From contig NZ_CP119754.1 of NCBI RefSeq assembly GCF_029319185.1, positions 3,906,001-3,970,000 of the forward strand: 64,000 bases of DNA, read 5' to 3'. This document shows positions 1-8,362 of this stretch, piece after piece (position 1 is the first letter of the stretch; every line of letters begins with the position of its first letter). The translations under genes and the position numbers were made by a program. The notes beneath the pieces are model-generated. The model ran no database searches. It saw only the letters and a program-made list of their open reading frames with translations, and had not been told where the DNA came from. Origin of the DNA: Superficieibacter sp. HKU1 (lineage in GTDB: Bacteria > Pseudomonadota > Gammaproteobacteria > Enterobacterales > Enterobacteriaceae).

Positions 1-680
1 CCCTCTTTTTCAATAAGCGCATGTACCTGCCACCAGGGCTTTGGCACGAAGGACGTGATTTCATTATCCCGGTTAACCACCATGGCAAGCGTCGGCGTCT
101 GTACCCGCCCGACGGACAGCACTTCTGACACCCCTGAGTCACGGGCTTTGAGGGTATAAAGGCGAGTCAGGTTCATACCGATGAGCCAGTCAGCCTGGCT
201 CCGGCCCTTGCCGGCATCATACAGCAGGGCTGTTTTTTCCCCGGGAAGGATATTGCCCAGTGCTTCCTTCACACTGGCCTCATCCAGGGCTGACAACCAG
301 AGCCGGCGTACCGCGCCACTGTAGCGGCAGTATTCCAGCAGCTCACGCGCGATAACTTCTCCCTCGCGGTCGGCATCGGTGGCGATGACCACCTCAGACG
401 CCTTTTTGAGCAGCTTACTGATAACGGTGAACTGCGATTTTGTCTGCTCTTTGACGACCATTTTCCAGTCCTCAGGCAGCACAGGCAGAACATCGGCACG
501 CCATGGCCTGCCATACTGCTCGCCATAGGCTTCAGGGCTGGCAGTTTCGAGTAAATGGCCGACCGCCCAGGTCACAACGATGTTACCGCCGCTGATAAAT
601 CCCTGCTCACGCTTGCTGATACCCAGTACGCGGGCAATATCCTTTGCCTGGGAGGGTTTTTCACACAGAAAGAGTTGCAT
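1..680 (-). CDS. topB: DNA topoisomerase III, N-terminal part (runs off the left edge)
   Basis: A minus-strand frame starts with ATG at 678-680 and stays open to the window edge (226 codons seen). It shows the type IA topoisomerase Toprim domain: CEKPSQAKDIARVLG near residue 6 and the metal-binding TDADREGE at about 101-108, then GRVQTPTLAMVV near residue 200. The catalytic tyrosine region lies beyond the edge. Type IA enzymes relax and decatenate DNA through a single-strand break. A topB copy of this kind is a standard member of SPI-7/PFGI-1-type ICE backbones, next to the parA-dnaB-parB module seen here, so this is probably the element's own topoisomerase rather than the housekeeping copy. 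Confidence 0.93.
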   Translation of the reverse strand, partial: MQLFLCEKPSQAKDIARVLGISKREQGFISGGNIVVTWAVGHLLETASPEAYGEQYGRPWRADVLPVLPEDWKMVVKEQTKSQFTVISKLLKKASEVVIATDADREGEVIARELLEYCRYSGAVRRLWLSALDEASVKEALGNILPGEKTALLYDAGKGRSQADWLIGMNLTRLYTLKARDSGVSEVLSVGRVQTPTLAMVVNRDNEITSFVPKPWWQVHALIEKE

Positions 681-695
681 GTGTTGCCTCCCGCA

Positions 696-1250
696 TCAGC
701 GTTTTTCACCCGCCGCAACAGCGCGGACATCATTCATCAGCTTCGTGACGCCGGACCCGGCCAGACGCTGTGCTGATGATGAGCGATAGACAACATAGAG
801 CCTGCTGCCGGACCCGTTTTTCTCGATTTCGATATCCAGGTGATCACGTCCGTTCCAGTCGGAGCCCATTTTGTAGTAGCTGCCCGGCATGGCATCCCAG
901 ACGGGATGCGCATCATCTTCAGCCGCCGCTTTCCAGTCCCCGTCATTTGCGGCCTGCCGCAGTGCCTCAAGCTCCTGCGTGGAGATAAATTTGTAATGGC
1001 GCTTCAGGCGGGCCGCCGCGGTATCCACATCGACCGGCACGGAGAACGTTTTATCGACGGACTGCAGGGCCTGTTGCCCCGCCGGGCTCATCAGCGGCAT
1101 CCCGCCACTTTCTCCGCTGCTGTTGCCGCCCAACGTTTTTGTCAGGTTTGCGGCTGTGTCACTGACCTGTTTATTAATCGCAGCCCAGTCCGTTGTTGCG
1201 CATCCGCTCAGTAAAAAGAAGGAGGTGAGGAGGAACACAGGGGGAATCAT
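696..1250 (-). CDS. ICE-associated putative lipoprotein
   Basis: This 184-residue protein begins with a hydrophobic signal and a lipobox (LLSGC, Cys about 17), so it is probably a lipid-anchored envelope protein. The rest is soluble with no catalytic motif I recognise; the middle carries a Gly/Ser-rich stretch near residues 42-50. The start has a GAGGAA ribosome site just upstream. The gene sits between topB and the PFL_4669-family gene, separated from the latter by one base, so they are probably cotranscribed. I know no specific function; a role in the conjugation or replication module is inferred from context only. Confidence 0.75.
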   Translation of the reverse strand: MIPPVFLLTSFFLLSGCATTDWAAINKQVSDTAANLTKTLGGNSSGESGGMPLMSPAGQQALQSVDKTFSVPVDVDTAAARLKRHYKFISTQELEALRQAANDGDWKAAAEDDAHPVWDAMPGSYYKMGSDWNGRDHLDIEIEKNGSGSRLYVVYRSSSAQRLAGSGVTKLMNDVRAVAAGEKR

Positions 1251-1251
1251 A

Positions 1252-1977
1252 TCATTCCTCCTCTGCTATGGTGTTTTTAAGCGGAGGTGAGAACGAAGAA
1301 CGTTTTTTACCGCGTAACACATCCGGATCAGGTTCGCCATTTCGCTCAATGGCAACAAGCCCTTGCGTGGTTTTTTCTGCAATATCACGGCGAGTCACTG
1401 CAAGTGTTCGGTAAGGCTGAATCACGCCATAGACCTGACGAACAGCATGGCCACCATTGTCCAGGATAGCGTCACGTTGCGAACGCGAAATCAGTCCGTA
1501 ATGAAAAGCCTGGAAAGCTTTCATTGCTAACTGATCATATCCAACCAGAAGCCATACGCACCGGTATCCTAACGGTGAACGGCTGAAAACGCTGACATTT
1601 AACGGATCGGCTGATTCAACTTCCGAAAGCGTTACCCCTTTGGGTACGGCTGACAATATGGCATCCAGTGAACTGACGTTTTCATTAATTTTAAGTGTTG
1701 CTCGTTGCAGGGCTTCTTCGAGCCGTACCAGAGCCATATCGGCATAGGGATTATCTGCCGCTGAGTCTCGGGAAGCATTACCAGCTCGCGCAATGGCTTG
1801 CGGCATGCTGATTATTTCAGGCCTCTTTTTTTTCACCCCTGTCTCGTCCGGAGCATCACGTTTCCTGCCCTCCCAAAGCCGGATTGCATAATGTGTATGG
1901 AGCAGGATATTAACAGAGGACTGTAGGGCCCCCGCTCGTGAAGCGGTTGTTCCGCCCTTTGTTTTACCATCAGACAT
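1252..1977 (-). CDS. Integrating conjugative element protein, PFL_4669 family (TIGR03761-like)
   Basis: A 241-residue soluble protein whose N-terminal part (TTASRAGALQSSVNILLHTHYA, then LWEGRK) and central GYRCVWLLVGYDQLAMKAFQ stretch match what I remember of the PFL_4669 family of ICE proteins. The family is found beside ssb/topB and the parABS-dnaB module in SPI-7/PAPI-1-like elements; its biochemical role is not established. A GAGGCG ribosome site precedes the ATG. The 36-bp iteron array lies immediately upstream (2135-2370), so this gene's promoter probably overlaps or abuts the array. Confidence 0.8.
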   Translation of the reverse strand: MSDGKTKGGTTASRAGALQSSVNILLHTHYAIRLWEGRKRDAPDETGVKKKRPEIISMPQAIARAGNASRDSAADNPYADMALVRLEEALQRATLKINENVSSLDAILSAVPKGVTLSEVESADPLNVSVFSRSPLGYRCVWLLVGYDQLAMKAFQAFHYGLISRSQRDAILDNGGHAVRQVYGVIQPYRTLAVTRRDIAEKTTQGLVAIERNGEPDPDVLRGKKRSSFSPPLKNTIAEEE

Positions 1978-2134
1978 GTCTAACGCCTCTCTTTAGTGGG
2001 TAATGAGTTTTGACACGCTTGAGATAGTCCGGGCGAGAGGGGTATATGAACAACTTAAAACCAGATCGTCACCGTTACAAATTTGCAGAACCTTCATCTC
2101 TTTTATGGCGAAGAAGTATTGCCTGGCTTTCAAC

Positions 2135-2370
2135 CAGTGTTGCCACTGGCAACAGTGCTCGCTTTTTAGCCAGTGTTGCCACTGGCAACAGTGCTTACTT
2201 TTTAGACAGTGTTGCCACTGGCAACAGCGCTTACTTTTTAGACAGTGTTGCCACTGGCAACAGCGCTTACTTTTTAGACAGTGTTGCCACTGGCAACAGT
2301 GCTTACTTTTTAGCCAGTGTTTCCACTGGCAACAGCGCTCACTTTTTAGCCAGCATTTTGCTGGCAAAAG
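2135..2370. repeat. Seven 36-bp iteron-like palindromic repeats
   Basis: The 15-bp near-perfect palindrome GTTGCCACTGGCAAC recurs at 2139, 2175, 2211, 2247 and 2283. Degenerate copies at 2319 (one base changed) and 2355 keep the exact 36-bp spacing. The linker (about 21 bp, GCTTACTTTTTAGACAGT type) is also conserved. The array is in the intergenic region between the STY4528-like replication gene and the PFL_4669-family gene. Direct repeats with internal dyads next to a replication gene are typical of iterons or partition sites. Which protein binds is unknown. Confidence 0.9.
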
Positions 2371-2411
2371 TGCAAGACTTCATGCTCCGCTGCCTGTAAA
2401 AATCTGCGATT

Positions 2412-3650
2412 TCATGAATTTATGATTTTTTCCCGAATTTTCTTCACCAGATCCCTGATATTTTCCTCCGATACCGGGCGGGCAGAGGCGCGTGGTTCGG
2501 GTTTCCATTGTTGCTGTTCGGGACGCTGAACTGTTTTTTGCCCGACACTGTCAGATATATCGCCACCCTGACGGGGCGCGTATAACCTGCCCTCACGTGC
2601 CTTCTTCATCACGGCCAGCAACCAGCCAACCGGGTTGCTGAGCTGCTGGCGTGCCATCACCTTTTGCAGGCTGAGCAGCACAAGTTTTGCCTGTTCTTCA
2701 GGCAGCGCCTGCAGCTGGGCGGTCAGCATGGCAATATCTTCTGCCGGCACAAGTTCATGCAGACTGTCGGGAAGCACAGGTTTACCCGGTACGTACGTAT
2801 TTTTATTCACACTGTGTGTGATACTACGTACGTAATGGTTCGGTTTCCGAACCCGGTCATAACTGCTTGTTTTTACTGGCAGTACGGATTCCGAACTCAG
2901 TGAATTGTTGTACCTTTCTGGACTGAGTTCGGTATCCGAACCCTGTTTTTTAGCGACGATTCCTGGCCGTTTATGACTGAGTTCTGTTTCCGAACCCGGT
3001 GCGGGACAGGGTATTCGGTGATGATGTTTCGCCATCTGGCTGGGAGTCTGTGGGCTGTCCAGACGCGATTCGATCAGTGCAAGATGGCTGCGATAATGGC
3101 GCATGGTGGGGTCGTTTTTTATATCGTCGAGCACTTCGCGGGCGGTCTGGCTGATAGTCCGGTTTTTACTCAGGCAGGCATCCGCCACCACATCAAGGAA
3201 GCGGGGGTCGAGCATTTCCGCATCGCTGAACGTCAGGGGCTCATCGTGCTGAGCATAGATATTCCCCCGCACCCGCCCTTTATCATCCCGCACGCGTTTA
3301 CAGAGGCTGAGCCAGCCGGTTATTCGCAGCATCAGCAGGACGCGGCTTACCGTTTCCCTTGAGGCTTTCCCCTTTCCGGGTGAGGCAAGCTGCAACTGCA
3401 GTTCGTCATAGCTGGGGAAAACCGCCCCCTCATTATTTTGTGCATACAGCCGGATCATCATCCAGCCCATCTTGTCCAGTGGTGACAACCGCGTGTCGAG
3501 CAACAGCCGGCGGGGAATGGAATCATGCACATTTCCGGTAAACAGCAGGCCGTTACGTATCCTGCCATCATCCCGCCGGGGACTGGCCGCAAGGCGGGCA
3601 TTCATTTTATCCAGCGTATAAGCAATCAGGCTTTCTGCAGGCAGACTCAT
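2412..3650 (-). CDS. STY4528-like pathogenicity-island replication protein
   Basis: A 412-residue protein resembling the STY4528 family of SPI-7-type elements, named as island replication proteins. The N-terminal 130 residues (RRLLLDTRLSPLDKMGWMMI, then FPSYDELQLQLASPGKGKAS and VSRVLLMLRITGWLSL) look like a winged-helix DNA-binding module as in plasmid initiators. A low-complexity linker of GSETELS/GSDTELS repeats follows at about 225-275, then a helical region and a basic tail. The linker DNA contains several palindromes (2790-2995). It sits between the iteron array and the DUF2857 group. Initiator function is inferred from family naming and context. Confidence 0.8.
   Translation of the reverse strand: MSLPAESLIAYTLDKMNARLAASPRRDDGRIRNGLLFTGNVHDSIPRRLLLDTRLSPLDKMGWMMIRLYAQNNEGAVFPSYDELQLQLASPGKGKASRETVSRVLLMLRITGWLSLCKRVRDDKGRVRGNIYAQHDEPLTFSDAEMLDPRFLDVVADACLSKNRTISQTAREVLDDIKNDPTMRHYRSHLALIESRLDSPQTPSQMAKHHHRIPCPAPGSETELSHKRPGIVAKKQGSDTELSPERYNNSLSSESVLPVKTSSYDRVRKPNHYVRSITHSVNKNTYVPGKPVLPDSLHELVPAEDIAMLTAQLQALPEEQAKLVLLSLQKVMARQQLSNPVGWLLAVMKKAREGRLYAPRQGGDISDSVGQKTVQRPEQQQWKPEPRASARPVSEENIRDLVKKIREKIINS
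2790..2995. repeat. Palindrome cluster inside the STY4528-like gene
   Basis: Four related 15-bp dyads of the form GTTCGGTTTCCGAAC lie at 2838-2852 (perfect arms), 2882-2896 (degenerate), 2927-2941 and 2981-2995, spaced 44-54 bp. To their left, ACGTACGTA occurs at 2791-2799 and again at 2826-2834, flanking the short dyad CACACTGTGTG, so the whole forms one large imperfect dyad. All lie in the stretch that encodes the low-complexity linker, where protein constraint is weak. They are plausible binding sites for the initiator or ParB. Confidence 0.7.
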
Positions 3651-3706
3651 TATTTTTCCTTTTCGGCCGCCATCACGGCCGTTCTGAACTGTCAGTATGC
3701 TTAGTA

Positions 3707-3728
3707 CTGCACCCGCGTACGGGTGCAG
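3707..3728. promoter_or_regulatory. Inverted repeat upstream of the STY4528-like gene
   Basis: Perfect 9-bp arms CTGCACCCG and CGGGTGCAG separated by CGTA, in the 99-bp gap between the STY4528-like start and the preceding small gene. No T-run follows on the minus strand, so an operator fits better than a terminator. Confidence 0.5.
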
Positions 3729-3749
3729 GGTAAACAGGCTGTCATGCTG

Positions 3750-3998
3750 CTATTTCCGTATGGCGCTGTTATAGCGTTCGTGGCTGAGAAGAAGCCATGT
3801 CCGGCCTTCGTTGCGACTCAGCAGACGCCAGAACGGGCCGAGATCGATTTTGTAGTAACCGCAGCCTTTCTCATCGAGCCGGGTGTAATTACGCGCCCCC
3901 TGCCGGAAACGGCGAACCTGACGTAACGCCTTTTGACAGCATTGCGGCGGCGTACCATGGGGAGCCCGCAGGCCCGGCGCAACCATCCTGTATTTCAT
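3750..3998 (-). CDS. Small hypothetical basic protein of the ICE
   Basis: 82 residues, rich in Arg/Lys, containing ARNYTRLDEKGCGYYKIDLGP and ending near LLSHERYNSAIRK. Its ATG overlaps the stop of the DUF2857 gene by 4 bp (ATGA), which argues for a real, translationally coupled gene. I do not recognise a family. The short length and Tyr/Arg-rich C-terminal half would fit a small RelE-like or nucleic-acid-binding fold, but nothing visible proves this. Confidence 0.6.
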   Translation of the reverse strand: MKYRMVAPGLRAPHGTPPQCCQKALRQVRRFRQGARNYTRLDEKGCGYYKIDLGPFWRLLSRNEGRTWLLLSHERYNSAIRK

Positions 3999-4585
3999 GC
4001 CGTCTTCCTTACCGGCGTTCGGGCCGGAGAAGGCTGCCGGGTCTTGTGCCAGCCGCGGACGGCATGCCAGACCGACGTCAGCGAGACGTTCATCTGTTCT
4101 GCAGCCAGCATCATCACGTCCAGCCCGTCAGCACTTTCCGCGTCTTCAACGCCGGACTTTTGCCACTGACGCCACAGGGCGGCGTTTTCCTCATCACCCA
4201 GTGCGTTACCGCGCCCCGGCCGGACATCGATACCGGCAATGCGACGGCGGGCCGCCACGTCCGTACTGGAGAGCCCGAAGTAATTGGCCATCAGTTCAAT
4301 GGAGCCGCCCAGCGCCAGCGCCCGATCGATACGCTGGAGTCGTTTCTGTTCCGTCCGGGCCTGCTGTAGCATGCGCACCAGATTGCCGTGATTGATGCCC
4401 ACACTGATGATCGACACCTCACTGCCGGAAAGGTAGTGAAGCTCTTCGAGCGAGAGCCCCTGCAGCATCTGCATTTCCTCGCGGTTCAGTCCCAGCGATT
4501 CGCAGCGGCGGAGATAGCCACTTCTGAGATCCATAACCAGCTGCATCAATAATCCGTTTGCAGCCTGAGATAAACTGTTCATCAT
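3995..4585 (-). CDS. DUF2857-family ICE protein
   Basis: 196 residues. The N-terminal half (LMQLVMDLRSGYLRRCESLGL, MLQGLSLEELHYLSGS, ISVGINHGNLVRML) matches my recollection of DUF2857, a family restricted to SPI-7/PFGI-1-type ICEs. The middle has a helix-turn-helix-like stretch (SIELMANYFGLSSTDVAARRR, about 95-115), so a DNA-binding regulatory role is possible. Two in-frame ATGs (4585, 4582) follow a GGGGGA box; the exact start is uncertain by one codon. It is part of the compact parA-to-STY4528 operon. Confidence 0.8.
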   Translation of the reverse strand: MMNSLSQAANGLLMQLVMDLRSGYLRRCESLGLNREEMQMLQGLSLEELHYLSGSEVSIISVGINHGNLVRMLQQARTEQKRLQRIDRALALGGSIELMANYFGLSSTDVAARRRIAGIDVRPGRGNALGDEENAALWRQWQKSGVEDAESADGLDVMMLAAEQMNVSLTSVWHAVRGWHKTRQPSPARTPVRKTA

Positions 4586-4591
4586 TCCCCC

Positions 4592-5305
4592 TTAATCCTG
4601 ACGGTAACCAATGGCTGCCGGACCCCGGCCGCTGACACCCTGATGAAGACGGGCATTTTGTCCGGCTTCATACCCCTGATAACGTGCTGTATCCGCCCCG
4701 CGGCAGGCTTTCAGTTCACGGGTTGTGACTGTTTTCATACTGCGGCTTTCCAGCCAGTGGCTCATTACCTGCTGCTCCTCGCTGCTGATGTCAGTTGCCG
4801 ATATCACCTCACGCACCCCACATACCCAGCCGTCACGGAACTGCTCCGCTCTCGCCCGGCGTGTGGCCAGTTTCAGCCGCTTACTCTGGGTTTTGAGATA
4901 AGAATTTGTGGCATCTTTCAGCTGGCGCGTCAGCACATCAAAGGCATAGGCTGCTATCTCAGGTTTTTCACTGAATCCGTAAAAGGTTACCGAACGGCGA
5001 TACCCGGCAGAGGTCTGACGCCATGAGTAATAAGCGCGGCAGCCAAAGGCATGACAGACGCCCCGGACAAGGGTCACCATCCATTCCGGAACTTTTTCAG
5101 CATCCGAAGGGGCCGTGCGGGAAGACGCTTCGCGCACGGATGTAAGGCCGGCATCAAGCTCGCTGATACCGTATCTGGCCATCAGCTTCTGGGCACGCTG
5201 CAGGGCCAGTCCTGCCTCATGGGCATTACTGTTGCTGCGGCCCAGCTTCAGCAGTTTCCTGACAAGATTCAGCAGTCGCAACTGTCGCTGTGAGTTATTC
5301 ATCAC
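4592..5305 (-). CDS. DUF2786-domain protein
   Basis: 237 residues. The first 60 (LLNLVRKLLKLGRSNSNAHE, then ALQRAQKLMARYGI) are the DUF2786 signature, in which a helical hairpin with the A..A..KAQ-like motif recurs. Residues 75-200 hold a second conserved region (VPEWMVTLVRGVCHAFGCRAYY, VTFYGFSEKPEIAAYAFDVLTRQL) that accompanies DUF2786 in phage and ICE proteins. Function is unknown. The start overlaps the end of parB by 11 bp, which places it in the same transcript. Confidence 0.82.
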   Translation of the reverse strand: MMNNSQRQLRLLNLVRKLLKLGRSNSNAHEAGLALQRAQKLMARYGISELDAGLTSVREASSRTAPSDAEKVPEWMVTLVRGVCHAFGCRAYYSWRQTSAGYRRSVTFYGFSEKPEIAAYAFDVLTRQLKDATNSYLKTQSKRLKLATRRARAEQFRDGWVCGVREVISATDISSEEQQVMSHWLESRSMKTVTTRELKACRGADTARYQGYEAGQNARLHQGVSGRGPAAIGYRQD

Positions 5306-6995
5306 TGTTATCCTCCCCGTACTTCAGACCGCGTTGCAGCTCCCGGAGACGGCGCATAACGCGCATCAGGCGGAGCAGTTTCAGAGCATCTTCATCTGTC
5401 AGGGCAGGTGCTTCCCCCTCACCCGGGCCGCCGGTGAAAAGCTCCGGCAGGCCACACACTCCTGCCGCAGGATGCAGCGCAGGCGCTTCGCCGGTCAGGC
5501 CCAGCAGAAATGCGGCGGCTTCAGAACGCACCTCACCTGCCCCGACGTAACCGGCAGACATGTCGTTGTCGCGTTGAGGAAGAATTTCATCTTCGCAGCC
5601 AAGGACCTCACCCAGCTCCCAGGCCAGACGAAAAGCGGTATTCTGCAGGTGTTCGATATCGTCCTGATGGGCCGGCACATGCCAGATGCTGTCATTACTC
5701 ACCGGCGCGTCATCCTGCAGGACAACTTCAGGTTCTGGTGTTAAAAGAGAAAGCAGGCCATCCTCCCCATTGTCCTCTTCTCCGCCATTCTCTTCTCTGT
5801 ACCCATCGGAGAGGGTAACCAGCCCGCTAACATCCCCGCTCTCACCTGAAATAACCGGCGCGGCACCGTACATATCTGGCTGAACCTCATGCCGGGGGGG
5901 CTCATTAATCGGTGTTTCAGAAGGAGAAGACGCATTACCCGGAACGGGCGTTACAGCCCCTCCTGAGACCTCAGGACGTGAACTGGAGACAGGTAGCGGG
6001 ACGCCTTCACTCTCATCTGAGCCTGTGGTATGCAGGGCGTGATCAGCATTAACAGGCTTGTTTGCGGCGGGAAAGGCAACCGTCTCCGGCTCGCCAAAGT
6101 GATGTCTGCGGTTGCGTTCTTTAGGATCGAGTTCCATCATCCAGCGGTCATAGTCCAGTTCCGGATGGGGTAACGCCTGCAGTAAATCACCAATAAATTC
6201 ATCGCGAAACATCTCCAGAGACCACAGTTCCGGGGAGTTGAAACGGCCACAACACTGGCCAAAAACGTCGCTGAAGGATTTGTCGCCTGTGTCTGAAATC
6301 AGGCAAAACTCATCCCACACGCGTTCCGCATCATGCCGGAGCGCCAGCAGTGACGTTATTTGTGGCCTGCCAAGCCCGGACTCAAGCAGGTCTGGGATCC
6401 ACGGATAAAGATATTTCAGCGCATCTTCCATACGGCTGACTGTTGAGTAATGGACTGGCAAACCTTCATGGGTCAGTAGCTCTGACAACTGACGCAACGA
6501 AACCGTCTTTCCCATCTGCTCTTCATATATAGAGCGGGCTTTGTGGATCCCCTGCGCTTTTTCAATAAAACTCAGCTCCCCGCGCACTTCATTCTCTGCC
6601 AGATGGCCAATAACACACTGCAGCCGTCCCGGCCACGGCTTGAACAACACATGGACGCGGAAAAACTGGTCTTCTCCGGTTTCCTGCCACAGTTCTGACA
6701 GGATCTGATAACGTGTATTACCCCCGTCGCTGAAGATGTACATATCGGGCTCACCATCCGGGTCACGGGTGACTTTGGGCACGGTGTCCAGCCCGCGCGA
6801 ACGGATGGAAGCCTTGATATCGTCATAACGCGGATTGCGTGATGTTCGCGGATTATCAGGATTCGGGCTTAACTGGTCGAGCGTCAGGACCATGGGCATT
6901 TCAGCCGCCGGCATGACGCTGATATTGCCGGCCGCCTGCGACTGGCGTCCGGGCTGCAGCATGGCAGCCCCCACATTAGAACTTTTACGGCTCAT
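5295..6995 (-). CDS. parB: ParB-family partition protein of an SPI-7/PFGI-1-class ICE
   Basis: 566 residues, long for a ParB because of an acidic, Pro/Ser-rich C-terminal half. The ParB/Sulfiredoxin-like domain is visible: LSPNPDNPRTSRNP near residue 42 and FSDGGNTRYQIL near 90, with HLAENEVRGELSFIEKA and the helix-turn-helix region around LRQLSELLTHEGLPVHYSTVSR at about 165-185. ParB binds centromere-like sites and works with ParA; in these ICEs the pair supports maintenance of the excised circular form. Its ATG overlaps the dnaB stop by 4 bp. The iterons at 2135-2370 or the dyads at 2790-2995 are candidate target sites. Confidence 0.9.
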   Translation of the reverse strand: MSRKSSNVGAAMLQPGRQSQAAGNISVMPAAEMPMVLTLDQLSPNPDNPRTSRNPRYDDIKASIRSRGLDTVPKVTRDPDGEPDMYIFSDGGNTRYQILSELWQETGEDQFFRVHVLFKPWPGRLQCVIGHLAENEVRGELSFIEKAQGIHKARSIYEEQMGKTVSLRQLSELLTHEGLPVHYSTVSRMEDALKYLYPWIPDLLESGLGRPQITSLLALRHDAERVWDEFCLISDTGDKSFSDVFGQCCGRFNSPELWSLEMFRDEFIGDLLQALPHPELDYDRWMMELDPKERNRRHHFGEPETVAFPAANKPVNADHALHTTGSDESEGVPLPVSSSRPEVSGGAVTPVPGNASSPSETPINEPPRHEVQPDMYGAAPVISGESGDVSGLVTLSDGYREENGGEEDNGEDGLLSLLTPEPEVVLQDDAPVSNDSIWHVPAHQDDIEHLQNTAFRLAWELGEVLGCEDEILPQRDNDMSAGYVGAGEVRSEAAAFLLGLTGEAPALHPAAGVCGLPELFTGGPGEGEAPALTDEDALKLLRLMRVMRRLRELQRGLKYGEDNSDE

Positions 6996-8362
6996 GCCTG
7001 TTTCCTCCCGCTGCGGTAACCGAAGTCATAGCTGCCTTCCTGAAACTCCGAAAAGAGGGTGTAACGCCCGTCAAATTTGACTTTTACCGTGCCGGTTGGC
7101 CCCTGCCGCTGCTTGCCGACAATGATCTCAGCCACCCCGGCATCAGGGGTGCCGGGGTTATAAACCTCATCCCGGTAAATAAACATGATGAGGTCCGCAT
7201 CCTGCTCCAGCGCACCGGAGTCACGCAGGTCACCATTATTGGGGCGTTTATCGGCCCGCTGCTCCACCAGGCGGTTGAGCTGGGAAAGCGCCAGTACCGG
7301 ACAGCCCAGCTCTTTACCGAGCGCCTTAAGCGAGCGGGAAATTTCCGCTATTTCCTGCGTGCGGTTTTCCTGCTCGGGGGAGCGGACAAGCTGCAGATAG
7401 TCCAGCATGATGAGAGAGGGTCTGCCGTATTTGCGGACATAGCGTCGGGCGCGGGCGCGCAGTGTGGCCGGGGTCTGGTAACTGGTATCATCAATGATCA
7501 GACGGTTTTTCCACTCAATAATGCGACCGGTTGCCTCGGACACGCGAGCCCAGTCTTCATCATCCATGTTGCCGCTGCGAAGCCGGGACAGTTCCACCCG
7601 GCCTTCCATCGCCAGCAGGCGCATCATCAGCTGCTCTGAGGGCATTTCAAGACTGAACACAAAGACGTGATCGTCAGGTTTTGCGCTCACGGCCGCTGTG
7701 CAGGCGGCCATGGCCAGCGACGTTTTCCCCATGGAAGGACGGGCGGCCAGCAGGGCCAGATCGCCGGGCTGGAGACCACAGGTCATCGCGTCCAGTTCAC
7801 TGAACCCTGTCGGTGTCCCGGTGAGGCCGTCACTGGCGGACATGCTTTCCAGCTGCGTCAGCAGTTTATCCAGCGCCTCGTTAACACCGGTCTCACTGTT
7901 GAGCTGCATGGCTCCCTGTTCGGCAATGTTAAACAACTTACCTTCGGCCGACTCAAGAATGCCCGCCGAGCTCGCTTTCGGGGCCTGCACATCGGAAAGA
8001 AGACTGTTACCCACAGTCATCAGCTGCCGCAGGCGGCTTTTCTCCGCCACCACCCCGGCGTAAGCCAGGATATTGGCTGCAGACGGCGTGTTTTTACTCA
8101 TTTCAGCCAGATAAGCAAAGCCGCCACACTGTTCAAGGTCGCCTCTGTTCTCCAGCCGTTCCGTAATAGTGATGAGATCGAGCGGTAGCCCTTCTCCGGC
8201 CAGCTCGGCCATGACGCGGAAGACCATACGGTGCGGCCGGGAAAACAAATCTTCCGGGGAGATTTGCAGTATCACCTCATCCCACCGGTCGTTATCAAGC
8301 ATCAGTCCGCCCAGTACGGCCTGCTCAGCCTCATAAGAGCAGGGCATCATCATCTCAGACAT
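6992..8362 (-). CDS. dnaB: Replicative DNA helicase, DnaB family
   Basis: 456 residues, the normal DnaB length. The N-terminal DnaB domain (CSYEAEQAVLGGLMLDNDRWD) is followed by the RecA-like motor with Walker A ARPSMGKT at about 207-214, Walker B LIMLDYLQLV, and the ALSQLNR and DLRDSGALEQDADLIMF motifs near the C terminus. It unwinds DNA ahead of a replication fork. This copy belongs to the ICE operon: the gene overlaps parA by 8 bp and parB by 4 bp. It probably serves replication of the excised element rather than replacing chromosomal DnaB. Confidence 0.93.
   Translation of the reverse strand: MSEMMMPCSYEAEQAVLGGLMLDNDRWDEVILQISPEDLFSRPHRMVFRVMAELAGEGLPLDLITITERLENRGDLEQCGGFAYLAEMSKNTPSAANILAYAGVVAEKSRLRQLMTVGNSLLSDVQAPKASSAGILESAEGKLFNIAEQGAMQLNSETGVNEALDKLLTQLESMSASDGLTGTPTGFSELDAMTCGLQPGDLALLAARPSMGKTSLAMAACTAAVSAKPDDHVFVFSLEMPSEQLMMRLLAMEGRVELSRLRSGNMDDEDWARVSEATGRIIEWKNRLIIDDTSYQTPATLRARARRYVRKYGRPSLIMLDYLQLVRSPEQENRTQEIAEISRSLKALGKELGCPVLALSQLNRLVEQRADKRPNNGDLRDSGALEQDADLIMFIYRDEVYNPGTPDAGVAEIIVGKQRQGPTGTVKVKFDGRYTLFSEFQEGSYDFGYRSGRKQA

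Noticed and set aside
2135..2370. Possible CRISPR array (36-bp period).
   Set aside because: The whole unit is repeated, with no unique spacers, and there are no cas genes.
2003..2425. Overlapping 117-140-residue ORFs on both strands with 12-residue repeats over the 36-bp array.
   Set aside because: The 36-bp period is a multiple of three, so any frame without a stop in one unit stays open in all. The peptides are repetitive on both strands and lack ribosome sites; the DNA repeat is the real signal.
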